Assembly: GCA_964561005.1 (NCBI GenBank)
Contig: CAZLNO010000069.1
Location: 1 to 22,087 of the forward strand
Direction: 5' to 3'
DNA: 22,087 nt
Source of the DNA: CAZLNO01 sp964561005
GTDB taxonomy: Bacteria > Pseudomonadota > Alphaproteobacteria > Kiloniellales > Rhodovibrionaceae
Positions 5,489-12,856 of the stretch are shown one piece after another; the stretch's first letter is position 1; every line of letters starts with the position of its first letter. A program made the translations under genes and the position numbers. The notes under the pieces were generated by a model, which did no database searches, was not told the DNA's origin, and was given only the letters and a program-made list of their open reading frames with translations.

Positions 5489-7306
5489 ATGGACCTCGGC
5501 AACCAGCTCATCCTGATCGGCGCCGGGCTGATCTTCGTCAGCATCTTCGCGGGGCTGGTCTCCGCACGCGTCGGCGCGCCGCTGCTGCTGGTGTTCCTGG
5601 CGCTGGGAATGCTGGCGGGCGAGGACGGGCCGGGCGGCATCGCCTTCGACGATTTCCAATCGGCCTACACCATCGGCGCCGCCGCGCTGGCGATCGTGCT
5701 GTTCGACGGCGGCCTGCGCACCCGGCGCGAGACCCTGCGCCTGGCCTCCTGGCCGGCGCTGGTGCTGGCCACGCTCGGGGTGCTGCTGACCGCCGCGCTG
5801 ACCGGGGCCTTTGCGCGGCTGGTCCTGGGGCTGGGCTGGGTCGAAGGAATGCTCGCCGGCGCCATCGTCGGCTCCACCGACGCGGCGGCGGTGTTCTTCC
5901 TGCTGCACCTGCGCGGCACCAACCTGGTCAAGCGGGTCAGCGCGACGCTGGAGGCGGAATCCGGCCTCAACGATCCCATGGCGGTGTTCCTCACCGTGAC
6001 CTGCGTCGAGTTGCTGCGCGGCGGCGTGCCGGACATGAACTGGGCGACGGCGCTGGACTTCGCCGGCATGTTCGCGCTGCAGATTGCCGGCGGCGCGGTT
6101 GTCGGGCTGGCGGGCGGCTATGTGCTGCTGCGGCTGGTCAACGGGCTGGAGCTTGCCACCGGGCTCTATCCCGTTCTCGCGCTCTCGGGCGCGCTGATTA
6201 TCTTCGCCGGGGCGCAGAACCTGGGGGCCAGCGGCTTCCTGGCGGCCTACCTCGCCGGGATCGTTCTGGGCAACCGGCGCCACCGCGCCACGCAGCTCAT
6301 CGACCGCTTCCAGGACGGACTGGCCTGGCTCAGCCAGATCGTGATGTTCCTGATGCTGGGCCTGCTGGTGACGCCCTCGACCTTGCTCGAACGGCTGCTG
6401 CCGGCGCTGGCGGTGGCGGCCTTCCTGATCGTGGTGGGGCGGCCGGCGGCGGTGCTGCTCTGCCTGCTGCCCTTCCGCTTCGCCTGGCGGGAGCGGGCGT
6501 TCATCGCCTGGGTCGGGCTGCGCGGCGCCGTGCCGATCTTTCTGGGCACCGTGCCGGTGCTGGCGGAGGTGCCGAACGCCCGGCTGTTCTTCGACCTGGC
6601 CTTCGTCGTGGTGCTGACATCGCTGGTGGTGCAGGGCTGGACGCTGAACGGGGCGGCGCGGCTGTTCAACCTGGCACTGCCGCCGCCGCCGGCGCCGTCC
6701 TACCGCTTCGACGTCGATCTGCCCCCGGACGTGGGCCGCGACATGGCGGCCTTCACGGTGCAGGACGGCAGCGCCGCCGCCGGCCGTCCGCTGGACGCGA
6801 TCGGGCTGGACCGGGACCTCGACGTGGTGGCGATCGTGCGGGAGGGCACGATGCGCCGCCCGAACGACACGGGCGCCCTGATCCCGGGCGACTACGTGGT
6901 CCTGCTCGGCCCACCGGAGCGGCTGGCCGAGCTGGACACCGTCTTCGGCCGGCCGCCGGAACCCGATCCGCGCGGGCGCGATACCGAGGTGCTGGGCGAG
7001 TTCAGCTTCGACGGCGGGCTGCCGGTGGGCGAGCTGGCGGCGATGTACGACCTCAGCGTGCCGGAGGCGGAGCACGGGCTGTCGCTGGACGCCTTCCTGC
7101 GCCGCCATCTGCGCGACGACCCGGTGGTGGGCGATCGCCTGCGCCTGGGCGCGATCGAGCTGATCGTGCGCCGCCTGCGCGACGGCGCCATCGACCAGGT
7201 GGGCATCGAGCTGGACCCCAAGCCGCTGCCGGCCCTGCGCGGCGACGTGTTGCGCATCTGGCTGCGCCACTGGCGCGGCCGGCTGCGTGGCCGCTTCCAG
7301 GTCTGA
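5489..7306 (+). CDS. nhaP2: Potassium/proton antiporter, NhaP2 (CvrA) type
   Basis: A 605-residue CPA1-family cation/proton antiporter of the inner membrane. Residues 1 to about 400 carry a dozen or so hydrophobic helices with FDGGLRTRR, STDAAAVFFLL, ESGLNDPMAVF and GLRGAVPIFLGT, the core motifs of the NhaP/YcgO branch. The cytosolic tail has two regulatory domains: a TrkA-C-like domain (about 410-490, ending PGDYVVLLGP) and a CorC/HlyC-like transporter-associated domain (about 505-590, GEFSFDGGLPVGELA). That order is diagnostic for NhaP2. The length agrees with the family. The start ATG begins just before the first helix; a weak CAGGGAGA lies rather far upstream (about 17 bases). The family exports K+ and protects against osmotic and pH stress. 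Confidence 0.93.
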   Translation: MDLGNQLILIGAGLIFVSIFAGLVSARVGAPLLLVFLALGMLAGEDGPGGIAFDDFQSAYTIGAAALAIVLFDGGLRTRRETLRLASWPALVLATLGVLLTAALTGAFARLVLGLGWVEGMLAGAIVGSTDAAAVFFLLHLRGTNLVKRVSATLEAESGLNDPMAVFLTVTCVELLRGGVPDMNWATALDFAGMFALQIAGGAVVGLAGGYVLLRLVNGLELATGLYPVLALSGALIIFAGAQNLGASGFLAAYLAGIVLGNRRHRATQLIDRFQDGLAWLSQIVMFLMLGLLVTPSTLLERLLPALAVAAFLIVVGRPAAVLLCLLPFRFAWRERAFIAWVGLRGAVPIFLGTVPVLAEVPNARLFFDLAFVVVLTSLVVQGWTLNGAARLFNLALPPPPAPSYRFDVDLPPDVGRDMAAFTVQDGSAAAGRPLDAIGLDRDLDVVAIVREGTMRRPNDTGALIPGDYVVLLGPPERLAELDTVFGRPPEPDPRGRDTEVLGEFSFDGGLPVGELAAMYDLSVPEAEHGLSLDAFLRRHLRDDPVVGDRLRLGAIELIVRRLRDGAIDQVGIELDPKPLPALRGDVLRIWLRHWRGRLRGRFQV

Positions 7307-7358
7307 GCCGGGCGCGCGAGAGGTTGTCCCGGCGGGCGCCGGCACGCATATTCCCGGC

Positions 7359-7769
7359 ATGGAACGCTTCGAAGACACGGCGCGCGAGGCCACGGAGATC
7401 GGGCCGGAGAAGTTCGCCCGCGACGAGGCGCGCGTGCAGGCGGGGTTCTGGGACAAGGTGCGCGGCCTGGTGGGCCGCCTGTCCTTCGTCGAGGATGCGG
7501 TGGCAGCCTACTACTGCGCCCGCGATCCGGCGACGCCCTTCAAGGCCAAGGCGATCGCCATGGGGGCGCTGGCCTATTTCGTGCTGCCGGCCGACGCCGT
7601 GCCGGACATCCTGGTCGCCTTCGGCTTCATCGACGACGCCGCCGTGCTCGCCTACGCCTATCGCCAGATCCAGCAGCACGTCCAGCCCACCCACCGCGAG
7701 CTGGCGCGCCAGGCCCTGGCGGGGCTGCGCGAGGACGATAATGACCGCGATGACGACGGCCCGGCATGA
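7359..7769 (+). CDS. YkvA-like DUF1232 protein
   Basis: A 136-residue protein containing a DUF1232 domain around residues 60-105: FKAKAIAMGALAYFVLPADA followed by VPDILVAFGFIDDAAVL. This small hydrophobic hairpin region is shared by YkvA-type proteins, whose function is unknown. The acidic N-terminal part (EDTAREATEIGPEKFARDEARV) and Asp-rich C terminus probably stay in the cytoplasm. It begins 52 bases after the antiporter stop. Its stop overlaps the ATG of the next gene by four bases (ATGA at 7766-7769), so the two are probably translationally coupled. The ATG at 7359 lacks a clear Shine-Dalgarno. Confidence 0.82.
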   Translation: MERFEDTAREATEIGPEKFARDEARVQAGFWDKVRGLVGRLSFVEDAVAAYYCARDPATPFKAKAIAMGALAYFVLPADAVPDILVAFGFIDDAAVLAYAYRQIQQHVQPTHRELARQALAGLREDDNDRDDDGPA

Positions 7770-8275
7770 CTTCGCCCCAGGCGCCTGAGGCGGCGGCGTC
7801 CGGGCGTTACGCCGCCGGGCCGATCCCCCGGCCCGCCGCCGTCTATGGCGCCGCCGGGCTGATCCCCTTCGTCGCCTGCGCCCTGGGGGTGTGGGCGTTG
7901 TCGCCGCGCTGGGCCAGCCTGGCGCTCGACGTGCAGCTCTATTACGGCGCGGCGATCCTCGGCTTCCTGGGCGCGGTCCACTGGGGCACGGCGCTCGCCG
8001 GGCTGGGCGCCGGCGGCGACAGCCGGGCCGCCTGCACCTGGGCCCGGCTGGGCTGGTCGGTGGCGCCCGCGCTGGTGGCCTGGGCGTCGCTGGTGATGGT
8101 GCCCTTGATCGGGGTGATCGCGCAGATCCTGACCTTCACGGCGGTGTTCTTCGGCGACCTGAGGGCGGTGCGCCTGGGCCTGGCGCCCGCCTGGTATCCG
8201 CGGCTGCGCCGGCCGCTGACCGCGATCGTGGTGGCGTCGCTGGGCGCGTCGCTCCTGCGCGTGGTGCTGAGCTAG
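7766..8275 (+). CDS. DUF3429 integral membrane protein
   Basis: A 169-residue membrane protein with about five hydrophobic segments. It carries the hallmark DUF3429 stretch GAAILGFLGAVHWGTAL and, further on, FFGDLRAVR. The family is found in many proteobacteria and in some eukaryotic organelle proteins; its function is unknown. The start overlaps the DUF1232 stop (ATGA), indicating coupling. The TAG stop lies in a CTAG that also gives the stop of the convergent transporter gene, so the two genes overlap by four bases. Confidence 0.85.
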   Translation: MTSPQAPEAAASGRYAAGPIPRPAAVYGAAGLIPFVACALGVWALSPRWASLALDVQLYYGAAILGFLGAVHWGTALAGLGAGGDSRAACTWARLGWSVAPALVAWASLVMVPLIGVIAQILTFTAVFFGDLRAVRLGLAPAWYPRLRRPLTAIVVASLGASLLRVVLS

Positions 8276-9216
8276 TCGCGCGAGACCAGGTGGTCGCGCG
8301 CGCTGCCGGCGGCTTCGCCGCGCTGGCGGGCGGCGACGGCCTCGCGGTGGGCGATGTAGACGGCCGCCGCGGCGATGATTCCGGCGCCGAGGAAGGTCCA
8401 GAGATCCGGCGTCTCGCCGAAGAAGAGGAAGCCGATCAGGGCGACGAAGGGCAGCCGGGCGTACTGGAAGGGGATCACCGCCGAAGCGTCGGCTCGCGCG
8501 AAGGCGCGCGTGAGAAGCTGGTGCGACAGCATCGCCAGCAGGCCGATCAGCACCACGGTGCCCAGGGTGATCCAGTCCGGCCAGACCCACACGAACAGCG
8601 CCGGCGCCAGGCTCATCGGCGTCAGGAAGAAGTTCATGTAGAACACCATCGTGCTGGGGTTCTCGCTGCGGGACAGCGTCTTCACGATCAGGGCCGCGCC
8701 GGCCATGAACAGCGCCGCCACCACGGGCAGCGCCGTCGCCGGGGAGACTTCCGCCAGGCCTGGCCGCACGATGACGAGCACGCCGAGGAAGCCGACGACC
8801 GTCGCCGTCCAGCGCCGCGCGCGCACCACCTCGCCCAGCACCAGCGCCGCCCCGGCCGTGGCGAACAGCGGCACGGTGAAGTTCAGCGACACCGCCTGCG
8901 CGAGCGGCAGCAGCGCGACCGAGGTGAACCAGCACGCCATCGCCACGAAGCCCACCGCCGCCCGCGCGAAGTGCAGGGGCAGGCGCGGCGTGCTGAGCGC
9001 GCCCGGACCGACGCGCAGCAGCCAGGGCAGCATGAACAGCAGCGCGAAGAAGTTGCGGAAGAAGACGATCTGCAGCGGGTCGAGGCTGGCCGAGGCGAGG
9101 CGGATCAGGCCTGTCATCAGCGAAAAGCCGAGGGCCGCGCCGGTCATCATGAGCGCGCCCTGGAGCGGCGCCGGGATGGCGTCGAAGCGCGCGGCGATGG
9201 CGTCAAGGGAAGCCAT
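8272..9216 (-). CDS. DMT-superfamily transporter with two EamA domains
   Basis: A 314-residue inner-membrane protein with ten hydrophobic helices in two repeated EamA halves, the normal length and layout for drug/metabolite exporters. Features include the first-helix GALMMTGAALGFSLMTGLIR, RNFFALLFMLP, then FTVPLFATAGAALVLGE at the end of half one. FQYARLPFVALIGFLFFGE is the matching position in half two. The substrate cannot be predicted; relatives export amino acids or metabolites. The ATG at 9216 is chosen because it gives a standard N terminus; the frame stays open upstream, but that part is not hydrophobic or conserved-looking. No strong Shine-Dalgarno is seen. It is convergent with the DUF3429 gene and divergent from dctP. 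Confidence 0.88.
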   Translation of the reverse strand: MASLDAIAARFDAIPAPLQGALMMTGAALGFSLMTGLIRLASASLDPLQIVFFRNFFALLFMLPWLLRVGPGALSTPRLPLHFARAAVGFVAMACWFTSVALLPLAQAVSLNFTVPLFATAGAALVLGEVVRARRWTATVVGFLGVLVIVRPGLAEVSPATALPVVAALFMAGAALIVKTLSRSENPSTMVFYMNFFLTPMSLAPALFVWVWPDWITLGTVVLIGLLAMLSHQLLTRAFARADASAVIPFQYARLPFVALIGFLFFGETPDLWTFLGAGIIAAAAVYIAHREAVAARQRGEAAGSARDHLVSRD

Positions 9217-9320
9217 GCGCGTTAACCTACACGCCCTGGATGCACCGCACCATCGCAATATCGGCAGGCCTGCCCGGCAAATCCGACGATCGGCCGGTGG
9301 CCGAGGGATAAATTCGAATT

Positions 9321-9355
9321 TGCACCTTGAGGTGTACGCTGCACTGCGATAGCGT
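9321..9355 (+). promoter_or_regulatory. Candidate promoter with overlapping palindromic operator upstream of dctP
   Basis: TTGAGG (9327-9332), a 17-base spacer and TAGCGT (9350-9355) form a weak housekeeping-type promoter. The palindrome CACCT-TG-AGGTG (9323-9334) overlaps the -35, as an operator might. The dctP start is about 110 bases downstream, leaving a long leader. I see no factor-specific motif I can name. Confidence 0.35.
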
Positions 9356-9468
9356 CCGGGAACTCGGTCCGGTCGATACACCGGCGCCGGGATGCCACGG
9401 GCAGGCCCCGCAACAACAGTCGCAACCCGCGTCGTCCAGGCGGGGCACGAACACTAGGGAGGTTTCAT

Positions 9469-10557
9469 ATGTCGTTTTCCCACAGCGTGAAGCGGGTCGC
9501 GGGCGCCTTCGCGGTCGGCGGACTGCTGGCCGCCGGTCTCGGTGCCAGCGATGCCGCCGCCGACAACATCCGCTGGAAGATGCCGATCGCCTTCGCGTCC
9601 AACCTGCCGGGGCTGGGCTCGCCCTCGCAGTACGTCGCCAAGCAGCTCGACGCGGCCAGCGGCGGCGAGGTGCAGGTGCGCGTCTTCGAGCCGGGCAAGC
9701 TGGTCCCGCCGTTCGACATCCTGCAGGCGGTCTCCGACGGCAAGGTCTCGGCGGGCTATACCTGGATCGGCTACGACCAGGGCAAGGTGCCGGCGGTGCC
9801 GCTGTTCGCCGCGGTGCCCTTCGGGCTGAAGCCCTGGGCCTTCACCGCCTGGTATTACTATGGCCCCGGCCATGAGATGCTGCAGGAGGTCTACGCCAAC
9901 AAGGGCTTCAACGTCCACGCCGAGCTGTGCGGCATCATCGGCCCGGAGACCGCTGGCTGGTATCATAAGCCGATCGACAGTCTCGACGACTACAAGGGCA
10001 TGAAGATCCGCTTCGCCGGCCTGGGCGGCAAGGTGCTGGAGAAGCTGGGCGCCTCGGTCACCATGATGCCCGGCGGCGAGCTGTTCCAGGCGCTGCAGAC
10101 CGGCACGATCGACGCCACCGAGTTCTCCATGCCGGCGATCGACCAGATCCTGGGCTTCAACAAGGTGGTCAACTACAACCTTTTCCCCGGCTGGCACCAG
10201 ACCTTCACGGCGCAGTACATGCTCATCAACAAGGACGCCTGGAACAAGGCCACGAAGGCGCAGCAGGCGCTGATCAACACCACCTGCACGGCCGCCACCC
10301 TGATGGGCCTGTCCGAGGGCGAATACAAGAACGGTGCCGTGCTCCAGGGCTTCCGGGACAAGGGCGTCAACGCCGACCAGATCCCGCGCGAGATCCTGGT
10401 CGAGCTCCGCGACGTTTCGCAAGAGGTCCTGGAGGAAGAGGCCTCCAAGGACGAGGACTTCGCGCGCGTCTACGAGTCCCAGCAGGAATTCAAGAAGACC
10501 TATGACGTCTGGGACAAGCGGGCCTATCTGCCGGCCGACCTCGGCGAGGACGAGTAA
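9469..10557 (+). CDS. dctP: TRAP transporter substrate-binding protein (DctP/TakP-like)
   Basis: A 362-residue periplasmic binding protein. The signal peptide is residues 1-31 (cleavage after DAAA). The core segment MKIRFAGLGGKVLEKLGA places the conserved carboxylate-binding arginine at residue 181. GGELFQALQTGTIDATEF follows, then LGFNKVVNYNLFPGWHQ. These match the TakP/mannitol-chloroaromatic branch, which usually binds 2-oxo acids or related organic acids. The exact ligand is not predictable. An AGGGAGGT 6 bases before the ATG predicts strong translation. A stem-loop in the 191-base gap before dctQ probably protects or limits the mRNA so that this protein outnumbers the permease. Confidence 0.92.
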   Translation: MSFSHSVKRVAGAFAVGGLLAAGLGASDAAADNIRWKMPIAFASNLPGLGSPSQYVAKQLDAASGGEVQVRVFEPGKLVPPFDILQAVSDGKVSAGYTWIGYDQGKVPAVPLFAAVPFGLKPWAFTAWYYYGPGHEMLQEVYANKGFNVHAELCGIIGPETAGWYHKPIDSLDDYKGMKIRFAGLGGKVLEKLGASVTMMPGGELFQALQTGTIDATEFSMPAIDQILGFNKVVNYNLFPGWHQTFTAQYMLINKDAWNKATKAQQALINTTCTAATLMGLSEGEYKNGAVLQGFRDKGVNADQIPREILVELRDVSQEVLEEEASKDEDFARVYESQQEFKKTYDVWDKRAYLPADLGEDE

Positions 10558-10581
10558 CACCGACGACGGCTGATTGCGATT

Positions 10582-10637
10582 CGCCATCCCGTGTCCGTGC
10601 CGCGTCGCTGGCTTGCCGCGGTGGGCACGGGATGGCG
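10582..10637 (+). other. Strong stem-loop between dctP and dctQ
   Basis: The 14-base arms GCCATCCCGTGTCC (10583-10596) and GGGCACGGGATGGC (10623-10636) pair fully with one G-U, plus a C-G pair outside. Inside the loop CCGCG and CGCGG can pair further. No T run follows, so it is more likely an mRNA-processing or stability element, or an attenuator, than a full terminator. Confidence 0.75.
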
Positions 10638-10708
10638 CGTCGGAAATCGCACCGCATGGTATTGGCCGAGCAACCAAGAAAGAGATAATCGGACTCGCCG
10701 GCGGTTCT

Positions 10709-10740
10709 GTCGCTGACGGGGATTCGGTCGCAGACGGGGA
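10709..10740 (+). repeat. Imperfect direct repeat in the dctQ leader
   Basis: GTCGCTGACGGGGA (10709-10722) and GTCGCAGACGGGGA (10727-10740) differ at one base. The second copy runs into the dctQ Shine-Dalgarno. Confidence 0.6.
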
Positions 10741-10748
10741 GGAGTGTC

Positions 10749-11357
10749 ATGTCCGAGCAGCGCGAAGGTGCGCCGTCGCGGCCCATCGGCGCCGCGGACC
10801 TCGACCTGATCCACCATACCGAACTGCCCACGACGCGACTTTCCAACGTGCTCGACCGTCTGCTCGACCGCGTCGGCTTCCTGTTTTCCTGGCTCTGGCT
10901 GGCTCTGATCGGCGTGATCCTTTACGCCGTGATCGGCCGCTATGCGTTCGGCCAGGGCTCGGTCATGCTGGAGGAGGTGGAGTGGCACCTGGCCGGGGCG
11001 GCCTGGCTGATCGGCCTCTCCTACACCGTGGTGCACGACGCGCACGTGCGCGTCGACGTGCTGCACGAACGCTTCTCGCTGCGCGCCCAGGCCTGGGTCG
11101 AGATGCTCGGCCTGCTCCTCCTCCTGCTGCCCTTTCTCGTCGTCGCCCTGGACGAGGCCTGGCCGTATTTTCTGAGCTCCTATCAGCAGAACGAGGAATC
11201 CCAGGCGCCGGCCGGCCTGCCCGCGCGCTGGGCGCTGAAGTTCTTCCTGCCGCTGGCCTTCGGCCTGCTGATCGTCGCCGCTGTATCGCGCCTGAGCCGG
11301 TGCACGGCCCTGCTGTTCGGCGTACCGCGCCCGATCAAGAAAGAGACGTCGCGCTAG
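10749..11357 (+). CDS. dctQ: TRAP transporter small permease subunit (DctQ)
   Basis: A 202-residue inner-membrane protein with the four helices of the DctQ family at about residues 43-65, 76-95, 116-135 and 161-180. EEVEWHLAGAAWLIGLSY and VHDAHVRVDVL are the family's conserved stretches between helices 2 and 3. A long hydrophilic N terminus of about 40 residues precedes helix 1. A GGGGAGGAG sits 5 bases before the ATG. It pairs with the large permease encoded 36 bases downstream. Its separation from dctP by a stem-loop fits lower expression than the binding protein. Confidence 0.9.
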   Translation: MSEQREGAPSRPIGAADLDLIHHTELPTTRLSNVLDRLLDRVGFLFSWLWLALIGVILYAVIGRYAFGQGSVMLEEVEWHLAGAAWLIGLSYTVVHDAHVRVDVLHERFSLRAQAWVEMLGLLLLLLPFLVVALDEAWPYFLSSYQQNEESQAPAGLPARWALKFFLPLAFGLLIVAAVSRLSRCTALLFGVPRPIKKETSR

Positions 11358-11393
11358 TCGAGAACGTCGTGGCGCAGCAAGGGGGGAACCGCC

Positions 11394-12758
11394 GTGGGGC
11401 TTGAGGAATACTTCGTCATCGGCATGTTCGCCACCTTCGGCGTGCTGCTGTTCACGGGCTTTCCGGTCGCCTGGGTACTGGCCGGCACCTCGGTGATCTG
11501 GACCGCCATCGGCATCATCTCGGTCGAGTGGTTCGGCGCCGATCTGTGGTTCGACTGGGGCAGTTCGCTGGGACTGCTGCCGGGGCGAATCTGGTCGCTG
11601 GTGGAGAACATCACGCTGGTCGCCCTGCCCATGTTCATCTTCATGGGCATCATGCTCGACCAGTCCGGGGTGGCCGAGCGGCTGATGAACAACATGGTCA
11701 AGCTGTTCGGCGCGATCCGCGGCGGCTATGCGGTGACCGTGATCGTGCTCGGCGTGCTGCTGGCCGCCACGACCGGCATTATCGGCGCCTCGGTGGTGCT
11801 GCTGGGCATGCTGTCGCTGCCGGTGATGATGCAGAACAACTATTCCAAGGCGCTGGCGGTGGGCACCTCCTGCGCCACGGGGACGCTGGGAATCCTGATC
11901 CCGCCGTCGATCATGCTGGTGCTGATGGCCGATCGCCTGGCCACGCCGGAAGCCTCGGTCGGCGACCTCTTCCTCGGCGCGCTGTTTCCCGGCCTTCTTC
12001 TGGGCGCGATGTACGTGGCCTACGTGCTGGCGCTGGGCGTGGTGAGCCCGCGCAGCGCGCCGTTGCCCGCGGACCTGCCGAAGATCACGCCGGGCGTCAT
12101 CTGGGGCGTGCTCAAGGCCGTGGTGCCGACGGCGGCGCTGATCCTGGCGGTGCTGGGCTCGATCTTCTTCGGCGTGGCGACGCCGACCGAGGCCTCGGGC
12201 GTGGGCGCGGCCGGGGCGATGCTGCTGGCGGCGATGAACCGGCGCCTGACGCTGAAGGTCATCAAGGATTCGATCGCGCAGACCACGCGGACCACGGCCT
12301 TCATCTTCGCCATTTTCCTCGGCGCGACGGCGTTCGCGGTGGTGCTGCGCGGCCTCGGCGGCGACCGCGTGATCGAGGACACGCTGCTGGGCCTGCCGTT
12401 CGGGCCGACGGGCATCCTGGCGACGATTCTCTTCGTCGTCTTCCTGCTGGGCTTTTTCCTGGACTGGGTGGAGATCACGCTGATCATCCTGCCCCTGGTG
12501 GCGCCCGTCGTGCAGAACCTGGGCTTCGACCTGGTGTGGTTCACCATTCTGTTCGCGGTCTGCCTGCAGACCTCGTTCCTGACGCCGCCGGTCGGCTTCG
12601 CGATCTTCTACATCAAGGGCGTCTGCCCGCCCGAGATCAACGTCACCGACATCTACAAGGGCGTCGTACCCTTCATCCTGCTGCAACTCCTGGGCCTGGC
12701 GCTCGTCTTCGCCTTCCCCGGCATCGTCACCTGGCTGCCCAGCGTCGGGTATCACTGA
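11394..12758 (+). CDS. dctM: TRAP transporter large permease subunit (DctM)
   Basis: A 454-residue polytopic inner-membrane protein, the ion-coupled translocation subunit. It has about twelve hydrophobic segments. Family landmarks include ALPMFIFMGIMLDQSG, AATTGIIGASVVLLG, GTLGILIPPSIMLVL, GVATPTEASGVGAAGA and FLTPPVGFAIFYIKG. The length fits DctM. The start is GTG at 11394 behind a GGGGGGA. The first in-frame ATG is ten codons further on and would remove part of the first helix. It is probably co-transcribed with dctQ. Transport is driven by Na+ or H+ gradients in this family, not by ATP. Confidence 0.94.
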   Translation: MGLEEYFVIGMFATFGVLLFTGFPVAWVLAGTSVIWTAIGIISVEWFGADLWFDWGSSLGLLPGRIWSLVENITLVALPMFIFMGIMLDQSGVAERLMNNMVKLFGAIRGGYAVTVIVLGVLLAATTGIIGASVVLLGMLSLPVMMQNNYSKALAVGTSCATGTLGILIPPSIMLVLMADRLATPEASVGDLFLGALFPGLLLGAMYVAYVLALGVVSPRSAPLPADLPKITPGVIWGVLKAVVPTAALILAVLGSIFFGVATPTEASGVGAAGAMLLAAMNRRLTLKVIKDSIAQTTRTTAFIFAIFLGATAFAVVLRGLGGDRVIEDTLLGLPFGPTGILATILFVVFLLGFFLDWVEITLIILPLVAPVVQNLGFDLVWFTILFAVCLQTSFLTPPVGFAIFYIKGVCPPEINVTDIYKGVVPFILLQLLGLALVFAFPGIVTWLPSVGYH

Positions 12759-12760
12759 TC

Positions 12761-12776
12761 GCGGGCGACGGCCCGC
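12761..12776 (+). terminator. Hairpin just after dctM
   Basis: GCGGGC-GACG-GCCCGC starts two bases after the dctM stop and is followed by a second G+C-rich palindrome (GGGGCGGCCCC). There is no T tract, so if it terminates transcription it is atypical. Confidence 0.3.
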
Positions 12777-12856
12777 GGGGCGGCCCCGCCATCCGCACCG
12801 GCGGGTCGGTTCGAGGCGGTTCCCTCCGACACGTTCGTTCGGGCATACTTCGGCTC

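Noticed and set aside
5309..7456. 715-codon minus-strand frame antisense to nhaP2
   Set aside because: The translation is Gln/His/Arg-rich low complexity; the plus strand encodes an unmistakable antiporter.
10524..12755. 743-codon minus-strand frame antisense to dctQ and dctM
   Set aside because: Mirror frame of TRAP permease genes, dominated by Gln, His, Arg and Asp, with no domain.
11528..12856. Upstream extension of the ATP-grasp frame through dctM
   Set aside because: The frame is open only because of base composition; the ATP-grasp homology starts after 12857 and dctM is clearly coded in another frame.
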